This document shows positions 18,386 to 26,236 of a DNA stretch of 27,664 nt, in pieces (the first letter of the stretch is position 1; each line of letters begins with the position of its first letter). Origin of the DNA: Cymbomonas tetramitiformis. Its lineage: Eukaryota > Chlorophyta > Pyramimonadophyceae > Pyramimonadales > Pyramimonadaceae. A program made the translations under genes and the position numbers. The stretch lies in NCBI GenBank assembly GCA_001247695.2, contig LGRX02013954.1, positions 1-27,664 on the forward strand, read 5' to 3'. The notes beneath the pieces were generated by a model. It saw nothing but the letters and a program-made list of their open reading frames with translations. It ran no database searches and had not been told where the DNA came from.

Positions 18386-19768
18386 TTGATATATGTGCGG
18401 TTCCCCTCTGGGTATATGTATAAGGGCAGATATGGATATGCCAAGCTGCTCTATGCTCTCTACGGGCTACGGACGGCTGGTGCTTCCTGGCAGAAGCTGG
18501 CCAACAAATTCATGAAGTCCTTCACCTATCAGGGAATGCACTTCACCCAGTCCACATATGACCCGTGCCTGTACTATATTGTGACCTCTGTGTTCGTGGC
18601 CTTCGTGGCTGTCTACGTGGATGACTTCGGGCTGACATGTGATGATGCCTTCCACCAGGCTTTCTGGGCAGCTTTCCAGGCGGCATTCAAGAGCAAGAAT
18701 CTTGGCCGTATGACAGCCGTCCTGCAGCTTGCGGTTGACTATGATCGGTGGGGCATTGCACTGTCCCAAACCAGGCAGATCAAGGAGCTCATGTCCAAGT
18801 TCAAGCTTCCGGCCAAAACCTTTCACAATCCGATGGATGTGAACCTCGTTATCCAGAAGCCGGAGCACCCTGATCTCACCCTTGTCACCCCGTATCTCTC
18901 ACTGCTTGGGTCCCTGCTGTGGATTGCACGGTGCACCAGGCCAGATGTGTATTACTCGGTCATATATCTGGCACAGTTCTCCTCATGCCCCTCGGCTCAG
19001 GCCTGGGAGGCACTTCAGAGAGTGGCTCAGTATCTATACTTCACACGGCACTACCGTATCCGTTATGCTTACCCCAGTGCACCGCTTTCTGTGCTCACAA
19101 TCCAGGTGTATTCGGATGCTGACCATGCTCGTGACAAACTGAACGGGTGCCTCTCCTACTCGGGAGGCATTGTATTCCTCAACGGCATGGTCCTTCATTG
19201 GGTATGTGCCCGCCAGACTGATGCTGAGATGTCCTCCACTGGATCTGAGTATGTGGCCGCCTCTGTGGTTGGGCAGCGGGCCATGTCTGCTATCCATATG
19301 ATTGTGGAGATGTTCGGCTTTATCAGAATTACGCAGCAGGAGCCGGGTGTGTCTGCTCTGGCTCTGTCTACGGCCTTCCCTGCAGCTGACACTTCTTGGA
19401 TGCAGAGGGCGGCCACGTTCTTCGAGAATCATGCTATGGGTCATGGTCAGATGGGCCCCGCCTCCCCCCTACACTACCAGGAGGCTGAGCCTGTTCCTGA
19501 CAGCAGCCTGTATGCCCTGCCTCACGCGGTGCCAGTACCATATGATGGCACGGGCTACGAGGACGGTCCGCGGGAGTACCACTCTCAGCGGTCTGGCATG
19601 TATGGTACCTCTGGACCCTTCATTCCCAGGCTGGAGCTCCCGGTGGCTGTCATGATTGACAACCAGGCGGCCTCCTCCATTCTGAGGAATGTCATGCTAT
19701 CCACCAAGATTAAGCATGTGTTGATCCGTTTTCACTGCTTTCGACACACTTCTCGCGAAGCCGTCTGA
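18386..19768 (+). pseudogene. Ty1/copia reverse transcriptase and RNase H, 5'- and 3'-truncated
   Basis: The 460-codon frame carries the copia RT motifs in order: RFPSGYMYKGRYGYAKLLYA, LYGLRTAGASW, the catalytic VYVDD at about residues 75-80, YLSLLGSLLWIARCTRPDVY, then RNase H with VYSDADHARD, SSTGSEYVA, MIDNQAASSI and KIKHVLIRFH. The RT N-terminus is missing. The C-terminus is lost just after the KH.....H motif, where the expected closing part of RNase H is replaced by HTSREAV and a stop. Unusually, about 100 residues lie between the RNase H GSEYVA helix and the DNQAA motif (ALALSTAFPAADTSW to GTSGPFIPRLELP). The frame is otherwise undamaged, so the loss of activity comes from truncation. 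Confidence 0.9.
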
Positions 19769-19822
19769 GCGTGCCACCTAGTCCGAGCCGCGGACCCAAA
19801 AATAATTTTCAAAAATGCGATT

Positions 19823-21712
19823 TTGTTACTAACTGTGCTCGCAGGATGCACTAACGACACCACAGAGAACACACTAACGGCACCATGGCGGACGACACAA
19901 CGGACACATGCAGATTTGGCCCACCCGCTCCCGCCCTGCTGTTTTGATGGCCGTTCCCAGCACCAAGTTAACGGTTTTTTGAACTCGCAGGGCGAAAACG
20001 GCACCCAGAGCGGCGACGAAACCCTCAACAACGCACAACAGCACACTCAAAAACCCCTCCCCGAGAATCCCGATAAAATGCTCAACGCGCAGCTCCTAAA
20101 AGCCCTCCGTCCAAGAACCAAATCAAGGACGGACGGAAGCCGCAAACGAGTAGCGGAGGGATCCAAACCTCCAACCAAACGCTCGCGACTACCAGAAATC
20201 GTAAGTATGCCGGTTCTGGACGCGCAGGACTCACCCATGGGTGAGACCACCGAGCCCTCACAGGAAGAGTTCTCTACTCCCACCGAGCTGAACACACCTG
20301 GGGAAGCCACGGCAACTCCGACATCTCTGGGAGAGGTTGATCTCTCCGGGCCCCCGAGTCCTTACGAGGAACCTGAACCGCGAAAGCAGTTCAGGTGGGG
20401 CAAGGCTGAAGTGAAAACATTCAAGCCGGACAAACAACAAAACACACAAAAGAAAAAATCGGGTGCCACGAGCCCCACCGGCCTACGGGCTGAGGACCCC
20501 ACGGGGACGAACAAGGGACGAGTCCCAACGAGAATAGTGGCCAACGCGCTACTGCAGCCATATGCTTACACTAAGCATGCTGCGTCCCCCAAGGGGGACA
20601 AAATCCCGTCGGTTGCCAAGGCAATCGACGAGGTGTCCAAGCTGCCAACAAGGGTAGCCTTGGGCACCAACCGGGAGGAGGAGATCGAGAACATCGTCAC
20701 CTCCTGGTGGGAGGACACGCGGGACCTCCCGTTCTCCGAGAACAGGCCGGAGGAGTTCTGCAAGCTGGGACTCCCGGAAGAGGCCACAGACACCGAGGAG
20801 CACGGGGGGAACGCGGGGTACCAAATCCTCCGCCACGTCCGGCCGATCACGGGCTGTGACCTTGCCCCGGAGGAGACCAACAAGTACGGGCTCCCCCTGC
20901 AGGGGTCCCCACAAATAAAAATCACAGACCTCCGAGAAACTCAGAGGTATACTCTCCTCTACCTGAGGTATCTGGCCGACGTCATCCGACGCGCGCTGGG
21001 ACTGGGTGAAGACGACAAAATATTTAACATAGAGCACACGCAGCTCTGGACAGACCGCGAAGGCAAGGTCATACAGATCGACCTTGCCTTCAAGAAGAGG
21101 CCTATGGCGCTGTTCGTACTCTTCAATACAAACTTCCTGGTTCCCATGACCGTCGTTGACGACCCGTGGGTAGACATCGAGCCGCCACGGGTCATCCCAA
21201 GGGTGTACGTGTGGTCCCCCTACAGACAGCCTACGGGGACACTGCGCTCAAGAACAGTCCAGGTGTCATCTCCCCAACTGAGGGGGGTGACGGTGGTTCA
21301 AGCAGCCGTCATCCTGGGCAACTTAGTCACCCAACGGGGGTGGGACGGCAGCGCAGCCATCGCCCGCATCCGAAAAGGAGCAAGAGACGAGACGCCTGCC
21401 GACAACAACATCCGGGAGGTACTATTTCTGGTCTCACACGACCAGAACCTGGCCGAACTGCTCATCAAGGACAAGCTCCTTGACTTCGGCTTCCCCACGC
21501 GGAAGGGGCTGCTGCCATCGGCGGCGGACAAACAGGCACTCAGTTTGCGAGAGATAGCTGTCATCGACTACAGCCAACAACTATTCGTGGGGCACCGCAA
21601 GCGGATAGTCGGTGCCATCACCAAGAAGCTCTCCGAGATAGCACTCCGGCACAACGCACTGAAATGTGGGAAGACCATAAGATTCAGGTCTCCACGTTCG
21701 AGGAGGAAATAG
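19823..21712 (+). CDS. ORF1 of the LINE-like element, unidentified 629-aa protein
   Basis: The first half is low-complexity and hydrophilic: Pro, Thr, Ser and Lys-rich with basic patches such as KALRPRTKSRTDGSRKR, suggesting nucleic-acid binding or nuclear targeting. The second half (from about residue 330) is globular, with GYQILRHVRPITGCDLAPEE, KVIQIDLAFKKRPMALFVLF and a basic end, FRSPRSRRK. No zinc knuckle and no RT motifs are present; VVDD occurs in KKRPM...MTVVDDPW but without any RT context. The start is uncertain. An ATG in strong context (CACCATGGCG) at 19885 lies in another frame, which closes at 19945 near a T4 run. One base lost there would join it to this frame. It overlaps ORF2 by 49 bp. 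Confidence 0.6.
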   Translation: MLLTVLAGCTNDTTENTLTAPWRTTQRTHADLAHPLPPCCFDGRSQHQVNGFLNSQGENGTQSGDETLNNAQQHTQKPLPENPDKMLNAQLLKALRPRTKSRTDGSRKRVAEGSKPPTKRSRLPEIVSMPVLDAQDSPMGETTEPSQEEFSTPTELNTPGEATATPTSLGEVDLSGPPSPYEEPEPRKQFRWGKAEVKTFKPDKQQNTQKKKSGATSPTGLRAEDPTGTNKGRVPTRIVANALLQPYAYTKHAASPKGDKIPSVAKAIDEVSKLPTRVALGTNREEEIENIVTSWWEDTRDLPFSENRPEEFCKLGLPEEATDTEEHGGNAGYQILRHVRPITGCDLAPEETNKYGLPLQGSPQIKITDLRETQRYTLLYLRYLADVIRRALGLGEDDKIFNIEHTQLWTDREGKVIQIDLAFKKRPMALFVLFNTNFLVPMTVVDDPWVDIEPPRVIPRVYVWSPYRQPTGTLRSRTVQVSSPQLRGVTVVQAAVILGNLVTQRGWDGSAAIARIRKGARDETPADNNIREVLFLVSHDQNLAELLIKDKLLDFGFPTRKGLLPSAADKQALSLREIAVIDYSQQLFVGHRKRIVGAITKKLSEIALRHNALKCGKTIRFRSPRSRRK

Positions 21713-23481
21713 GGCACCTACTCATCAGATACTCAAGCAAAGAAGAAAAGGAGGAACGAAAAAAGAACCTACAAAACCACTGGACATTCCCTGCACAGAT
21801 GCAACGGGCGCTACAACAGGCATTCGGAATTACCACCGAACTATTTGCCTCACCCCTCAATGTTCACCACAACACCACGACTTACTACGCCAAGTATGAC
21901 AGAGACGAAGTGTTCGGAGCTAGAGGCTCAGCCTGGGCAACGAACTGGATGAAGCTCGGGGCCTACCAGTTCAACCCGGAATACACACCACAGGACCTCA
22001 AAAAGGCATTGGACTTTGCCATTGCGGCCACCACCACCCAAGACCCAGTGTTCGGGGTCGGGGTGTACCCGACATACGAGAAGACCCCATACAGGAAGCT
22101 GTACAACTCGCATGCAGGGCACCTTGTGCACGAACTGTTTGAAATACCACAAGGCAAATTCACATTTCTGCCCCCAGACCACTGGATGGGTGCCACCCAC
22201 CAACAGGCGAAACAGTGCAACTGGAACCTTAGGGTACTAATTGTTGCCAACAAAGCGGGGTGGCAGGCACACTGCGGAGACCCAGACGCTGCTGCGGATT
22301 ACATAAGCAGAGCACTCACAACATGCCCGCAAAGCAAGGTCCGCACGACCACAACAGTCAGACAACCAATGAGGGAGGCGAACTTGCACGACGCAAACGA
22401 ACCGCACCAGGAAGTGCGCGGCCCCAGAGTGGACTGTGTAGTGGACACGAGACCGTGGCAAAGGTACGAACTCCCGGAAGTCAAGACAAAAGACATGACA
22501 AATGCAATGGGAAGAATGTGTAACGCAGGGCCACACCTACGGAACGACCTCTGCCCCCAGTGCTACAACGTGCAGGCAACAGTAGAAACCTGGTGGGAGG
22601 ACAGCCACCTCCACGTGGAAGAAGGACCAGCCAAGTGGGAACACCTCCCCGGAAGCAGGGGAGGTAAATGGGACATACACCCCCCCACTGTGCAACAGGT
22701 CGTGGAAGCCAACACTCTGCACACCAGGCTTACAAGGCAGGCTGACGCTCAAACGATATGGGATAAGGTAGCAAGATCAAAAATTGTCAGGCACCCCACT
22801 GACTTCTGGCCCGAACACGAACCGGGAGCCCAAGGAAGGAGATGGGAACTGACGAGGGACCGAACAGAGGACCCCAGGAACCAAGCCCCGAGTAACACCC
22901 TAGCCCAACTGACGTACCCCCCCCCTCGAAGGGCACATGAGGCAACCTCGTACCTATACACAGACGGGAGCAAAAGAGAAATCGAAACTGAGGAAGGGGG
23001 CAAAGAGTGGGCTTCGGGAGCCGCGGTATGGGACCCCAGGCCCGGGGACGGGGAGGCCCACATGATTCGGTGGGAGGGGGAAGACCAAGAGGTGAATAGA
23101 GCTGAGCTTCTTGCCATACAAAAAGCAGTAACGCTCCCGCCTCCGGCAAGTGGCCAAGGACTCACCATTTGCACAGATAGTGCCAACTCTATTAGACAAC
23201 TGGAGAGCATGAGAACGAAACCCCACAGCATGGAACACCACCGGCAAAGGGACCTCCTATATGCCATATTGGTCAACATTGAGGCATTGGTAGCAGCGGG
23301 ACACACAGTCTCAATACTAAAAGTCAAGGCTCACACAGGAATAGCGGGAAACGAAAAAGCCGACGAAGCAGCCAAGCAGGCCTGCACCACAGGGACCCTC
23401 ACGGAAGCGTGGGATAACTACGAAACAATAAAAGTCAAACCCATGATACCGGATGGGGACTCGGACAGCAGGGAGCTATAA
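21664..23481 (+). CDS. ORF2: PCIF1-like adenine methyltransferase fused to RNase H
   Basis: Residues about 55-200 match the PCIF1 family, known for the cap-adjacent m6Am RNA methyltransferase: ELFASPLN at 59-66, YYAKYDRDEVFGARGSAW, NPEY at 104-107 in the catalytic NPPF position, then FGVGVYPTY, and NLRVLIVANKAGW at the final strand. A middle region has a Cys pair (LCPQC) and a HLH at about 290-315. Residues about 430-575 are type-I RNase H with D434 (YTDGSK), E481 (NRAELL), D505 (TICTDSAN), H557 and D567 (AGNEKADEAAK), so all catalytic positions are present. No RT or endonuclease lies upstream. The frame ends at TAA 23479-23481, and the same frame is open again straight after it. The ATG at 21664 may not be the true start, as the frame is open further upstream. 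Confidence 0.85.
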   Translation: MWEDHKIQVSTFEEEIGHLLIRYSSKEEKEERKKNLQNHWTFPAQMQRALQQAFGITTELFASPLNVHHNTTTYYAKYDRDEVFGARGSAWATNWMKLGAYQFNPEYTPQDLKKALDFAIAATTTQDPVFGVGVYPTYEKTPYRKLYNSHAGHLVHELFEIPQGKFTFLPPDHWMGATHQQAKQCNWNLRVLIVANKAGWQAHCGDPDAAADYISRALTTCPQSKVRTTTTVRQPMREANLHDANEPHQEVRGPRVDCVVDTRPWQRYELPEVKTKDMTNAMGRMCNAGPHLRNDLCPQCYNVQATVETWWEDSHLHVEEGPAKWEHLPGSRGGKWDIHPPTVQQVVEANTLHTRLTRQADAQTIWDKVARSKIVRHPTDFWPEHEPGAQGRRWELTRDRTEDPRNQAPSNTLAQLTYPPPRRAHEATSYLYTDGSKREIETEEGGKEWASGAAVWDPRPGDGEAHMIRWEGEDQEVNRAELLAIQKAVTLPPPASGQGLTICTDSANSIRQLESMRTKPHSMEHHRQRDLLYAILVNIEALVAAGHTVSILKVKAHTGIAGNEKADEAAKQACTTGTLTEAWDNYETIKVKPMIPDGDSDSREL

Positions 23482-24630
23482 GGGAAGCTCGCGGTGCAAA
23501 AATACGTAACCACATTACTCCGTGAAAGGCAAGCCCAAGGCAACAGCAGACTCACAGCAAAAACTACCGAGCTCCAAGGAGAACCCACAACCTGGACCCA
23601 CCAACTGAAAAAGAAGCACATTTTCAGGTGGGAAGCGCACCACGACCAAGCGCAACAAACTGAAGAGGAACGAGTGACAATACGGGACCCAACACACAAC
23701 CAACAGCAACAAGCTGACCGGACCCGAGACGAGGAGGGCAGGCAAATAAGAGCCATGATGGAACAAAGGGATGAAGAGGAAATGCTCCTTTGGCAAGAAA
23801 TGCATGAGCAACAAGAACGCCGGGAGGCGGGGAGCGGAACGGACCCAGCCAGAGGAAGTGACCCTGAACCCGCAGGGACACCACCTCAACCCACTGATGG
23901 GGAGGACATATATGAAGAACTCAACGAGCTAGTGGAGAGGCTTGAGGTAACCCAAGAGGAACACAATGACGAGGAATTGTTTGGGACGCTCAACGAGCTC
24001 ATTGAACAGCAGGAAGCACCTCAAGGGGAGCCGGCAAACGAGAAGCAAGCTCACCATGACCGAGTTGCGGAGGAGTCCAGACTCCACGCGATGACAGAGG
24101 ACCCAATGCCCAGGACAAGATGGAAACAGCAAAAGCACGACAGGATACACAACAGAACGAAAAGGAGGAGCGCCCCCCCGGCCCAGAAAGGCAAGACCAC
24201 CGAAAGCTGGCTAAACGAAACAATGAAACACCTCAAGGGAGACAGACCACTCCACAAGATAGCGAACGGCTTCTGGAAGAGAGCCTCCTTTGCGGCGCGA
24301 AAAACAATACTCAAATGCAGACTGAGAATACTGCCAGCACAAGACTATGAGACGGCGAAAAACTCGGCCGGAGGAAGCGGAAAGTGCACCCTGGAGGGAT
24401 GTGGACACAAAGGGGTGCAGATTGTGGAGGTCATCCCTACTCACGATGACAAGGGCGAGCCCAACCAGTTCTTCGAGAACCCAGATGGGAGAGCCTTCGA
24501 CCTTCGCTTCCCCGGGGTCAGGCACCACTCCAATAGCTCACTTCTTAATCGGTGGGCTTTCAACCAGTTGGAGACCCCCTTGGTCCCCTCTTGCATGGAT
24601 CTTTGGAGTACCGAGTCTACGTATGCCTGA
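23482..24630 (+). CDS. C-terminal tail of the ORF2 polyprotein, after an in-frame TAA
   Basis: This is the same reading frame as ORF2, separated only by the TAA codon, so the two were almost surely one protein of about 990 codons. It starts GKLAVQKYVTTLLRERQAQG, then a Glu/Gln-rich coiled-coil-like region with a duplicated phrase (YEELNELVERLEV then FGTLNELIEQQEA). Near the end is FWKRASFAARKTILKCRLRI and CTLEGCGHKG, which resembles the basic and Cys/His tail found after RNase H in LINEs. The stop is TGA at 24628-24630. An independent start at 23494 is possible only with a non-ATG codon, so readthrough or a damaged copy is more likely. Confidence 0.65.
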   Translation, partial: GKLAVQKYVTTLLRERQAQGNSRLTAKTTELQGEPTTWTHQLKKKHIFRWEAHHDQAQQTEEERVTIRDPTHNQQQQADRTRDEEGRQIRAMMEQRDEEEMLLWQEMHEQQERREAGSGTDPARGSDPEPAGTPPQPTDGEDIYEELNELVERLEVTQEEHNDEELFGTLNELIEQQEAPQGEPANEKQAHHDRVAEESRLHAMTEDPMPRTRWKQQKHDRIHNRTKRRSAPPAQKGKTTESWLNETMKHLKGDRPLHKIANGFWKRASFAARKTILKCRLRILPAQDYETAKNSAGGSGKCTLEGCGHKGVQIVEVIPTHDDKGEPNQFFENPDGRAFDLRFPGVRHHSNSSLLNRWAFNQLETPLVPSCMDLWSTESTYA

Positions 24631-25309
24631 ATGTCGAATCCCGGCGTCACCGATGATGCCAATCCCAAGGGAGCCTGCTCCCTCATACCACCATCCATCT
24701 TCATTTTACTTGAGGTTGAGGAAACACTCACATATCGTTCTTTGTCTTGATACAAACATGCATAATATTGTGTTACAGCAGTAGCATCTTCTCGCCCCCA
24801 CTCTGATAATGCACGTAATGCAATAATCATAAAGGGGCCATAATCTGAGGCAATCACAACACCCTCCCTAATCATTATTTATCAACTTCAGCTTGCCATA
24901 AGCATGCAACCTTTTATCGATCGGATCACAGTCATTCTCTTTCATCTATCCTCCCATCAAACAAAGCAATCATTTTCATCATAATTCCAGTAATCATTGT
25001 CCATCATCGCAGCAACTATTTTGTCATAATCACAGCACTTCCATCATCATGGTAACACAATTAATTCTAATCATATTTTCAGCAATCCTTTCTACAGCAA
25101 TTCAAATTTTGTAATCCTTCTTAACAAACTCATCTTTTACAAATAGCAATATTTTCATCTCAATTACAGCAATTATTTTCATCATAATCACAGCAACCAA
25201 TTTCCATCATAAACACAACAATTAATGCCAAATTAATTGAAACCATGCCACAATTAGGAAATTACAACCCTCATGCAAACTTCCCCTCATCATAATTATA
25301 CACCTATGC
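24631..25309. other. No gene seen; degenerate CATCATAATCACAGCAA-type repeats
   Basis: From about 24950 to 25240 the words TTTTCATCATAAT, CACAGCAA and ACAGCAAT recur at irregular spacing, suggesting an old minisatellite with AT drift. A minus-strand open stretch overlaps the end of the LINE tail (24441-24875) but has no recognised motifs. This region would be the 3' flank of the RING gene. Confidence 0.6.
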
Positions 25310-25663
25310 CTACCACAGATATGTGAATCTGTCCTCCCCGTATGAAAGTTCATCCACCACCAGAAAGGTCCTACACAATGGACACCTAACCACTTTCCTA
25401 AAATTGATGGTGAATACAACATGGGTTGCTGCCGGCTGGACTAGGCTGGAGAAATGATATATCTCATCTAGGCCATCAAAGCAGGCTACATGATAATGGT
25501 GATTACATGCAGTTGAAACACATGGCATGCTCTCTCCCAGCAGGCTAGATAAGCAGATTGCACAGTCGTCTCCCACCGTTGGGGCAGTCAGTGTCCTCGT
25601 GAGTACCACTTCCTCATTGGCCTCCTGAGCCTGTAATTCCAACCAATTTTGTGTCAGGAAAGC
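25310..25663 (-). CDS. RING-H2 finger protein, last exon
   Basis: RING proteins usually act as E3 ubiquitin ligases, the two zinc sites binding the E2 enzyme. The exon opens after a TTACAG acceptor (AG at 25664-25665) and reads AFLTQNWLELQAQEANEEVV, then CAIC, then CNHHYHVAC (C-x-H-x2-H-x2-C) and, 40 residues later, CPLC. All eight metal ligands of a C3H2C3-type RING are present. The gap between the sixth and seventh ligands is longer than usual and hydrophobic (FSSLVQPAATHVVFTINF). The protein ends soon after with TYLW and a TAG stop at 25310-25312. Upstream exons lie to the right and were not identified. Confidence 0.75.
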   Translation of the reverse strand, partial: AFLTQNWLELQAQEANEEVVLTRTLTAPTVGDDCAICLSSLLGESMPCVSTACNHHYHVACFDGLDEIYHFSSLVQPAATHVVFTINFRKVVRCPLCRTFLVVDELSYGEDRFTYLW

Positions 25664-25721
25664 CTGTAACCAGAAGCTTACATCCGACCAGATTTTGGAA
25701 ACTCACTGTTCACACAAACAA

Positions 25722-25870
25722 CCCCCACGGGGTAAACAGTCCCTCCAAGAGGAGACACCTCACAGTCTGAGGATTTCAAGCAACAAAAAACCCCCACGGG
25801 GTAATACTCTTCCGAGAAGAGCCTCACTCAGTGATGTGAGGATACCATCAATTCTTGTTGTCCCCACGGG
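25722..25870. repeat. About 70-bp imperfect tandem repeat, two and a half copies
   Basis: CCCCCACGGGGTAA occurs at 25722-25735 and 25791-25804, and CCCCACGGG again at 25862-25870. Between them a CTCCAAGAGGAGACACCTCA-type hairpin sequence is repeated with changes. It lies in what should be an intron or upstream part of the RING gene. Confidence 0.75.
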
Positions 25871-26236
25871 ACACAAGCAGCATTTAGATTCAAAACTTCC
25901 AAAGTAAGTCAAATACTTAAACTTGGCAGGCCACAAACAGCGAGCATAAAAATTCACAAGAACCATAAATTCACCACCTAGGTAGCGCCTACAAGCACGG
26001 GTACTGCGCTCCTACATTACTGCAAGGGCCCTAACTAATTACCCTTTGGGACTACGACGGGGACCGGACTATTCTTAAAGGAGGGGAAGGAATTCCTAAT
26101 TAGTGAAACGGGTTGTACAGGCTGATTAAGTTTTTTCAAGCTACCGGGAAGAAAGAAGGCCCTAGCAGACTAACCGAAGGTAAGGGAATTCAAATTTTAA
26201 AGGAAAGGAGAGGTCAAGCGTGAGTGTTCGGGCTAG
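25871..26236. other. No gene seen
   Basis: Mixed sequence with many stops in all frames and no recognised motif or repeat. Confidence 0.5.

Larger units (their letters stand above)
19823..24630 (+). mobile_element. LINE-like element with ORF1, PCIF1-like methyltransferase and RNase H; no RT seen
   Basis: Three long plus-strand frames with matching base composition and codon habit follow each other closely. The RNase H and its downstream tail resemble the end of LINE polyproteins. No target-site duplication, poly-A tail or RT domain was found. The element begins directly where the copia RNase H is cut off, so it may have inserted there, but the rest of copia was not found on the other side. 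The borders given are those of the coding frames only. Confidence 0.6.

Noticed and set aside
20900..21200. Reverse transcriptase in ORF1 because of the string VVDD
   Set aside because: None of the other RT motifs surround it; the context is DPWVDIEPP.
24441..24875. 144-codon minus-strand gene
   Set aside because: Half of it is antisense to the ORF2 tail. The other half reads plausibly but has no motif or clear splice sites.
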